Source: Candidatus Omnitrophota bacterium (GTDB taxonomy: Bacteria > Omnitrophota > Gorgyraeia > Zapsychrales > Fredricksoniimonadaceae). From it: a stretch of 53,966 nucleotides of DNA. The translations under genes and the position numbers were made by a program. The notes under the pieces were generated by a model. The model ran no database searches. It was not told where the DNA came from and saw only the letters and a program-made list of their open reading frames with translations. The stretch spans positions 1 through 53,966 of the forward strand of contig CAJBYM010000002.1 in the NCBI GenBank assembly GCA_903959815.1, in the 5' to 3' direction. Below are positions 17,571 through 27,300 of the stretch, one piece after another (the stretch's first letter is position 1; each line of letters begins with the position of its first letter).

Positions 17571-18278
17571 ATGAATTTAATCCTTCTTTTTCCTTCAGAC
17601 TTTATAGCGAACACATCTCGCGTCCTGTTGACTGGACGCCGGCAGGCACATGTCCTTGAGGTTCATCGGGCGGCAGTGGAGGACGTGCTTATTGTGGGTA
17701 TGGAGAATGGTCAGATAGGGCAAGGGCGGGTTACGCGTCTTACAGCAAAAGAGCTGGAGATGGAGGTGGCATTCTTCTCAGATCCCGTGCCCAAGATTCC
17801 TGTGATCTTGTGTGTGGCTCTGATGCGGCCGCTTGTTCTTAAGCGTGTTTTGCAAACAGCAACGACAATGGGGGTTGAAGCGATCCATCTGTTTCATTCC
17901 CGCCGGGTTGAAAAAAGTTTCTGGCAAAGCACAGCACTTCAGCCAGTCGAAATCCGTGAACAACTGGTGTTAGGGCTTGAACAGGCACGTGATACGGTTC
18001 TGCCATCGGTGATGTTCCACAAAAGGTTTAAACCTTTTGTGGAAGATGTTCTCCCTTTGCTTCTTAAGAAGCGGCAGGGTTTGGTCGCTGATCCTTCAGG
18101 AGGTTTTTCTGTTGTGCCGGCAGCTGTGCCTAAAGTTCTGATCATTGGTCCTGAGGGAGGGTTTATCCCGTATGAACTTGATCGTTTTTCTCATGCCGGT
18201 TGCACGTTGGTCGGTCTTGGCCCCCGGATCTTGCGGGTTGAGACCGCTGTCACGTCTTTTCTGGCCCGTTTGGTCTAA
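17571..18278 (+). CDS. rsmE: 16S rRNA (uracil-1498-N3)-methyltransferase
   Basis: A 235-residue SPOUT-family RNA methyltransferase that modifies U1498 of 16S rRNA. The N-terminal PUA-like region contains RRQAHVLEVHRAAVED. The catalytic knot region has the family landmarks RPLVLKRVLQTATTMGVEAI, EQLVLGLEQA, LIIGPEGGF (SAM-binding GPEGG) and LGPRILRVETAV. Normal length. The ATG at 17571 fits homologues; an upstream in-frame start at 17535 would run through the palindrome and is unlikely. No clear ribosome site precedes it, so the palindrome at 17539-17562 may affect expression. Confidence 0.93.
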   Translation: MNLILLFPSDFIANTSRVLLTGRRQAHVLEVHRAAVEDVLIVGMENGQIGQGRVTRLTAKELEMEVAFFSDPVPKIPVILCVALMRPLVLKRVLQTATTMGVEAIHLFHSRRVEKSFWQSTALQPVEIREQLVLGLEQARDTVLPSVMFHKRFKPFVEDVLPLLLKKRQGLVADPSGGFSVVPAAVPKVLIIGPEGGFIPYELDRFSHAGCTLVGLGPRILRVETAVTSFLARLV

Positions 18279-18387
18279 AAATCCTCCATTAAAATATTTT
18301 AGAATCTAATTTATTCATTATTTCTATTTGTTATGATGAATTTGGTAAAACTATTCATCAAACGTTAAATAGAAATATTTATTATAA
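18279..18387 (+). promoter_or_regulatory. AT-rich leader of the giant gene
   Basis: About 109 bases, strongly AT-rich, between rsmE and the giant gene. TATGAT at 18332-18337 is a candidate -10 (5 of 6) with only a weak -35 (TTTATT near 18310). No Shine-Dalgarno sequence is visible before the ATG at 18388: the 20 bases upstream are all A, T and a single G. A-T palindromes such as AAAATATTTT near 18292 occur, but no terminator. Confidence 0.35.
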
Positions 18388-21300
18388 ATGCCGACGGGTA
18401 AGGCCTTCCATAAAGTCCTCGAGAGCGTTAAAACAGTCCTTTTTGCTATGGGCGCGGTTTTTCTTACGTGTTTTGTGGCCTGGGCTAGCGGCATCACCGT
18501 CCCTGAAAATTCCCGCCTGAATATTGATTCCGGAGAGTTGCACGTTGAAACAGATAATGCGCCAGGTTCGGTCACTAACCGCGGCATCATCAGGACCACC
18601 ACAGGGAAGATCCGTTTAAACGGTAATTGGACCACCGTGGGTGTCGGGTCTTATCAGCCGGGCACAGGTGCAGTTATTTTTTCTGCGACAACGGGGACAA
18701 CACAGACTATAACCGCAGGACCTTTAGGTCCGGGCGGTATCGTTGTTGATTCTTTTTATGATCTGACCCATGAATCGACATCGGTGCTTGAAATCCAGTC
18801 AGCTACAAATCCGTTGAATATCACAGGGACCTTCAGGAATCTGGATGGTAAATTCAAGGCCAATGGCATGACCATGAATGTGACGAGGAATTGGATCAAT
18901 ACAGCGCCTTCTGCTGTAGGAAATCTTTCTTTTGAGCATGGTAATAATGCTGTGAACTTGATCGGTGGCGATCAGGAGATCCAGGGAGAAACGACATTTT
19001 ATGATCTTGATAAACATTTGACATCAGTGCAGCAACAACAGCTTGTCTTTCCGTCTGGAAAAAGGCAGACGATCCAGCATAAGTTGACATTGCTTGGTTA
19101 TGATACGACGCATTTCTTGGCTTTACATAAGAGCGCCGGGATTGATGCGGCTCAATTGAGATTGGAGCTTACAGGCACTAGTCAGAACATCCGTTTTGTT
19201 GATGTGTGGGACAATGATGCTTCCGGAGGGCGTATGTTGGTGGCCCGAGAATCGCCGGATCATTCGGATTACGCGACGTATCATACGACCAACTGGGCAT
19301 TCGGTGGTGTGACCATCAAGTGGGACGGGGCTCAGGATGATCATTGGGATAATCCGTACAATTGGAATATTGGTCTTGTTCCTGAACCCGGCGATATTGT
19401 TATCATCCCGTATGATGATGAGGCCCCAACTCCGACGCCATTGCCATTTCAGCCTGTGTTGAATGGCAATATTATTATCGGATCCCTTGAGATCAAGCCT
19501 AATGCGACCGTGACCCTGGATCATTATAATGTCACAGTGCAGAGTGTTTTGACCAATTCCGGCATGATCGTTCTTAACGGCAATGAATCGGTTGTGGCAA
19601 CGACGATGAATGATACGGGTGTGGTCAAATATGTAGGGCTTGTAGGCGGGACTTTGAGTGATGTGAATATCCCGGGGAGTTTTATCATCGGTGGGGCTCC
19701 GCGTAATAGTTATAACGCTCTTATTGTTGATGAGACAGATCCTGCAACGCCGGATACGTTTAAGATATCGTCTGATGTGATGGTTGCTACGACAGCAACT
19801 TTTACGGCAGGGACGGTTTCGATCATGTCTGGAAAGCTTTTTAAGGCGGATGGTTTGACCACGGTCAATGGCGGCACATTGAATGCGCAAAACGGTCATT
19901 TGGCGTTGAATAGTTTTACCATTTCTACCGGTTCTTTATCAGCGCCAGCGGCTGCCTATAGTTTTACGCTTTCGGGTAATTTTACACGCAGCGGGGGGAC
20001 GTTCACACCCAATGATGGTAAAGTCAGTTTTGTATATGACAGCTTCAATCCCAATACGCTGTTGAATCAAACGATCCTTGGCAATGTGGGTTTCTTTGGT
20101 TTGGATAAGACCATGGTGCTGGGGGATCCTGTACCCCAGACACTCACATTTGGTGCCGGGGATTTGGTGATCGTTCAGCATGATCTGACATTAAAAGGAT
20201 TGGATAATCCTGATTATTTGAATATTGCCAGCACAGATCCCGGTGTTACGCCGGGAAGAATACGGCTTTCGATCGGCGCCTTGCAGGATATTCAGAAAGT
20301 TTCTGTTTGGGACAATGATGCTTCTGGCGGGTCTTTGCCCTGGGGTGTGGCGCTGGTGGCGCGTTTATCACCGGATCATTCTAATCCTTCTTATAAAACT
20401 ACCAACTGGGTGTACGGGGCAACAACTTATCGTTGGGACGGAACGCCCCTGGCTTCGGCCACACTTCCTGCGACAGAGTGGAATGAGCCTTCAAATTGGG
20501 ACCTCGGCCTTGTGCCGGGTATCGATGATACGGTCATCATCCGTTCTGAGGATGAGACCAATGGCAATGCGCCGATCGTTAACCAGCCTATTTTATCGAC
20601 GAACGTGAGCATTGCTGATCTTACCATTCGTGAAACGAATGCCACATTGACCTTGAATGGCAACAATTTACAAGTGCAACCCGGCGTGTTCAGTCATAAC
20701 GGGATCCTTTATCTTAAGGGCAATGAGATATTGGGGCTTGTGCAGGATATTGATTCCGGTACATTTGTTTATCAGGGTGACGCGGCTCCCACGCAGTATA
20801 ATTTGACCACACCTAACACATTTTTTAATTTAGAGATCCAGGGGGCGCCTTCGGGGCCTCCTTCCGGGACTCTATTTGCGTTTACAGACAATGTGGATAT
20901 GACGATCTATGGCAGTTTGACCATGTCCGGGTCTTCCTTGGATGCGAGCGCCCACTCTTTGGATGTGCGTAAGAATTTCGTTATGACCGCAGGGGCTTTT
21001 AAGGCTCCGGGGATCACAAAAGATTTTAAACTGACAGGAAATTTTACACAAACAACGGCCACCGGATTTGATGCCAATGGCGGAACTCTGACGTTGAATG
21101 CGACTTCTGAGACAGATGATACGCAGCAGATCATTGAGGGTACAACCACATTTTCTGGTCTTAGCAAAACGACACCCTCTGCGACCAAGGTGCATCGGAT
21201 TATCTTTGATAGCTTAGGCCAACAGACGATCACACGAAGCCTTGAGCTGACGGGTTTTTCACAGCTGCATCCTTTGGAATTGAAGGCTACCGTGACAAAT

Positions 21301-24300
21301 TCTCCTGCGAAAATATCGTTACAACTGGGGGGCTTGCAAACCATTCAATTTGTAGATGTGCGTGATTCTGATGCTTCGTATGCCAGCGGCATATGGCTGG
21401 TGGCGCGCGACTCCGATGATCATTCAGATTTTACGACGTACAAGAATACGCATTGGTTGTTCGATATTCCGACGGTGCGATGGACAGGAACTCTTTCAAC
21501 GGATTGGAATGATCCCCACAACTGGGATCTTGGTTTTGTTCCGGTTAATAGCTATATGATCGGTGCGCTCACGATTCCGGGCGATGATGTTCAGATACCC
21601 AACGTGCCCAATCAGCCGCATTTAACAACGCCGCCCGGTGCTGTGAATTTGCGTAACATGACGATTGAAGTGGATGGGAATATTTATCTTGATGGTTTCG
21701 GCATGACAGTGACCGGAGCACTATCTAACCAGGGTACTGTGATCTTGCAAGGCACAGAACCTGTGACGATCCAGACACCGGACATAGACTCCGGAACGTT
21801 TAAGTATATGGGGCTCGATTCCGTTTCTCCCAGTACGATCCAGATCCTTGACATGACGGGTACGCCCTATGCACCGCTCACATTCTTCAATCTTGTGATC
21901 GCGGACACGGGATCTGTTCTTAATACGTTTCAGCCGAATGCGAATTTGAACGTCAATGGTTCATTGACGATTAACAACGGGATCCTGGATACATCTACGT
22001 CGTCTTTGGCGTTGACGGTGGCGGGTAATATGAGGGTGTCAGGGGGCGAGCTGGATGCGGCGCATGGATCAATCGCGCTTACGGGTTCAATGCTTCTTGA
22101 TGGAGGTGCTGTCTCCGCACCTGATACTGGCACGGATGCCGCGAGAACATTTACAGTGCAAGGGAATTGGACCAATACTTCCGGGATGTTCTCGCCTAAT
22201 ACCGGACGTGTTACATTTAACGGATCTAATAATATCACGTTCAGTGGCAATACGCCCTTTTGGGATCTTACGGTGATTGGTCCGCCGGCAGGCAGAACGG
22301 TATTTTTCCAGCAGGGGTCTAATCAAACGGTTGCAAACACGCTCAATATGTACGGTGATAATACGCATAAGCTTGTTTTGCGTTCCACCGTAGATAGTAC
22401 GCCTGGAGGAAGCTCTACTGATTGGATGTTGACGATATTATCCGGAACACCGCTGGTCAATAATCTTGATGTTCGGGATGCCAATGCTATTTTTCCTGTT
22501 TCCAATACAACGCTTAAAAAATATATCTTGGCCTTTAATTCCATTGATCAGAAAAATGCGGCTATTTCTACCAACACGAACTGGCTTTTCGTCATGCTTG
22601 ATATTGTTGCTCCTTTGAGTGATCGAACGGTCGATTCTGTGCCGACGATCATTGGGCATGGTATTCCAGGCGAGCCGCTTACGCTGCTGGATATAACCGG
22701 TAGTGTTGTCGCAACGACGATCGTGGATGCCAATGGGAATTTCCGTGTTGTGGTTGGGCAAGATGATGCCAATCTTGGTATTCCCATTAAGCCGGCGTTG
22801 GACATTAGTGCTGGAACCAATGACAATCAGATCGTGCCGGTCTATAACGGATATGCGGGGAATCCCTCGACGATCACCGTGGTGGCAACCACGACATCTA
22901 GTCAGGTCCCTGTGATCACGTGGCCTGCTAATATGGAACGTGTGGGTTCGCAAAATCCGACTATTACAGGTGAAGGTAAGCCTGGCGCTCATATCGTGAT
23001 CGTTTCTTATAATCCTTCCGGTTCTATGGCGTTAACACTGCCTCCCGATGCTTATGCGGGAGAAGGAACGGTGGGCCTGGATGGTAAGTTCGCCATTACT
23101 ATGACGCGGCCGCTGATGCCCGGGCATAATTTTGTGTCGGTCATTGTTGATGGTGTTTCAAGCAAGATCATGGAATATCTCATCAATGACGTAAAGGGAA
23201 CGGTTTTTGATCCGATCACCAACCAGCCTATTAAAGATGCCAGGGTTTCGCTTTATAACGCGAACGGGACTTTGGCTGTGCCAGGGGTGGATATCAGCAA
23301 TCTGGATATTAATCCGTTCATTACAGGCTCCGACGGAAAGTTCTTCTTTCTGACATCGGCGGGGCCTTTTAAGTTTGGGATTGATGCCGTGGGTTATGAT
23401 TATCCGACCAGGCTTTCGGATGCCGAGATGCCCGCAGGACGTAGCGTGACGGTAGGTTCACGCGGGGAGTTGTTTACTCCTGGACTCGCTGTGGTGATGG
23501 ATCAGCCTGTTGATCCGAATACGTTCACCTTCAGGGTTGAAAAGAAGGCGAATAAGGCTGAAGCACGCATTGGTGAGGTTGTGACATATACGGTAACGAT
23601 GGAAAGCCTTCTGCAATCAAATGTGGTTTATTTAACGAAAATGGCAGACGTTATTCCTCCGGGTTTTAAATATATGAGCGGGCGTGCCCAGTTTGATGGT
23701 GCGCCTGTTGAGCCGGAAGGTAATCGTCCGCTGCTGTTTGATACAGGGACGTTTACGGCGGGCCAGAAGAAAACCATCCGGTATCAGCTTGTTGTTGGCT
23801 CCGGCGTGGCGCCCGGGAATTATGAAAACGTGGCCACTATGAGATATACCAACAATTCGATCTTGTCGAATCGTGCAACGGCAACGGTTAAGATCATCCT
23901 GGATCCGCTCTTTGATGCCGGCACGATCTTTGGTAAGGTTTTCTATGACTGGAATGAGAATGGCCGGCAGGATGATCCAGAGTATGTGGCCGAAGATCGC
24001 GAGGAGATCATTGAAGGGCCGGTGCCGAATGTTCGGCTTGTGATGGAAGATGGAACGGTTGTGACAGCGGATGTTAACGGGCAGTTCCACATTCCTGCCC
24101 TGTTACCGGGCCGTCATTTGCTCAGGCTGGATGAACGTTCTTTGCCGCCGGGTGCTTATTTAACGGGCGATAAAGTACAGGTCATTGACGTGACGCCGGG
24201 GAGTATTTTCAAGATTAACTTTGGCGTGAATATGGATAATACGCAGATCGTCGGTAAAGATGCTGAGTTCTTCCAGAGATCGTTCTCGATTGATCAGGCT

Positions 24301-27300
24301 ACGGTTCAGCCCAAGCCGCGCTTGAATCTTAATGTCTTTAATGACAACATCCTTTTGCATAATCAAACGGTCATCGAACAGATCGAGTTCAGGATCTTCA
24401 CGAACTACGCACCCTTCTTGATGTCATGGCAGTTAGATGTCCTTGACGCCGACACGAAGAAGATCGTGCGTTCGTTCACAGGAACACGCCGTAATATTTA
24501 TGATCCGATCTATTGGGATGGCCGTGATGCCCTGGGTCAATATGTGCGTCCGGATTTTCATTATGCTTATGTCTTGAAGGTTAAGGATGAAAATGACAAG
24601 TGGGATGAAACGACGGAACAGGCCTTGTCTTTGAAAGTGATGACTGACGAGGAAATGACCGAACGTCAGCGTCAACGTTCTGATAAAGAGAAGATCGATG
24701 AAGCTAATGCGCGTTCCAAGAAATACCGTACGTTTCTCTTAGCGCTGGCCCAGGGGAACGCACTTAAGGCGCAGAACATTTGGGTCAAGGGCGATACGGT
24801 GGTTCTCAAGTCAACAGCTGCGGATGTGCGGCAGGTCCGGGTGCTTAAGAATGGCGAATTGTTCATGGAGATGCCGGTCCTGGAGCGCGCAGGTTTAACG
24901 GCACGCGAACTTCTGGATGGGGGTTCACAGCAGCAATCGACCCCGATGGAAGTCATTTTGCCTGACGGTGACTATGAACTTGATGTGGTTAGCGCCGACA
25001 GCTCTGCTGAAGGCGAGGGAAGGCCCGTCCTTTTGGCTCAAAAAGCTTCAGGCGAGGCTCTGGGGACAGGTGTGGTTCCTGCGGATGGGCTTAGTATGAT
25101 TGAGCCTGTTACGGTGCAGACCGCGCATTACAAGAGGGCTTTGAAGGTTGGTCAGGATTATCTGATGTTCGTCGCGATGGGAGATGGTAAAGCCGGATAT
25201 AACATGAATCGCGGTAACATTGAGCCTGTTCAGAGCAATGAGACATACAAGCGTGGTTTTTATAGTGAAGGTAAGCTGGCTTATTATTTAAAGGGTAAGA
25301 TCAAAGGCAAATATCTTGTGACATCGAGTTTTGATACAGAGCGTCAGCGCAAAGAAGTATTGCGCACCTTCAGGAATGAGGAATATTATCCGGTCTACGG
25401 GGATTCTTCAAGTGTTAACTATGATGCAACCAATACCGAAGGGCCTCTTTACCTTGCCGTTGATTGGGATAAATCTCAAGCTATTTGGGGCAATTACGCG
25501 GTGGCATTCAATAATGTTGAATTCGCCAATTATACCCGGTCACTTTATGGCGGAAAGCTTGATTACAAGACGGTGGCGAGCACGGATTATGGTGAGCCAA
25601 AGACAAATGTCGTGGTCTTTCATGCCGAAGTCCGTCAGCGCAGTGCGCACAATGAATTCTTAGGAACTGGCGGTTCTTTATATTATTTCAAACACCAGGA
25701 TATTGTTCAAGGGACCGACAGCATTAAGCTTGAAGTGCGTGATAGTGTGACGGGACTTGTGAAGTCGACAGCGGAGATGAAGGAAGGCGTGGATTACAAC
25801 ATGGACTATGCGAATGGCCGCATTCTTTTCTGGCGGCCGGTGTCGATGTCGGTGGACAGTGACCGCTTGATCTCCAATTCTTTGTTAGGAGGGGATCCTG
25901 TTTATGTGGTGGCAAATTATGAATACTTTGTCCATGACAAGATCGCTGAAGGGACCCAGGGTGTGCGTGTGGCCCAGGCTGTGGGGAAGAATCTTCTGGT
26001 GGGGGGGACCTATGTTTCTGAAACGCAGGCGAATCGCAATTATCAGTTGAAGGGTCAGGATGTGACGGTCCATCTTGGTAAGAATGCAACGGTGCAAGCC
26101 GAGTATGCCGAGACCTCTTCAGACGCGCAGAATAATTATATTTCAACCGATGGCGGGATCACGTTCAGTCAGTTGGCATCTGCGGATAATGCTACGGGCA
26201 GGGCTTATGGCATCAAACAGGATGCGCGGCTTTTTGACCGTATCGGTCTTAAGAGTTATTACAAGTGGATCGATGATGGGTTCTCGACAAGTGGCACCAC
26301 ATCCCAGCAGGGCAAGGAGTTGAAGGGGCTTGCGATGACGTTTGATCTGACGCCTGTCACGCGTCTGACCGCCAGCCGTGATGTCCAGCGGCTCATTGAT
26401 CGCGGGAATCTTCAGACAGCCATGCAGGTCGGTGCCAAGGAGACAACAACGACTCTTGTTCAGGTGGTGCATGATGCGCGTCGTTTAAGACTTAAGGAAG
26501 AATTTCAGAGTGTAGAAGTTAAAGGAGCTGACGGGGTGACGACCCGTAATACGAACACGCTGAGTGCAGCCGCGCAGGCTGAGTATGCACTCAATGAAAA
26601 GACGGATCTCTTGTTGCGTCATGAAGCGAGCCTCTCTGGTGCCGCAACGCAGGCTACGACGGTGGGCATCAAACGCCAGATCACGGATAAGTTGAGTGCC
26701 AACCTTGAGGAAACATTCAGCACGGATGGCACGGCCACGAAGGTTGGGGCTACGGCCAACGTGACGCCTAAACTTGCGGTTAATACCGACTTCACATTGG
26801 CTCAAACCCGTGCGGGGCAGACCGCCCAGACCGTGGCGTTGGGGGGTAAAGGGCAGATCAACAATAATACGTCACTCGAAGCCACGACCAGTGTCACGCA
26901 GACAAGTGCCGGTGTAGATGAAAAGACCCTTGCTTTGGGGGCTACAAGCAAGGTTGATGATAATACCAATGTTAAACTCGGTGTTGAATCGACGGCAACA
27001 GCAGATGCTACTAAATCACGACAGGCGCTTGTTCTTGCGGGGACGAAGACAGGGAAAGAAGGGCGTGAAACAACAACGGGTGTGAAGCTTGAGGATCGTC
27101 CGGTTGAGGGTCAGACCACGGTCATTACGGCGGGCGAGAAAGGTCAGATCAATTCAATGATGCAGATGGCGAGTGAACGTTCATTCGCATTCGGAGCCAA
27201 TGGCCAGGAACAGGCTGATACTTATAAGATCGCCAGGACTAAAGACGGGAGGAGCGTGGAAACGTCATATGCCCGTAAGTTTGCGGATACGCAGAGTGAA

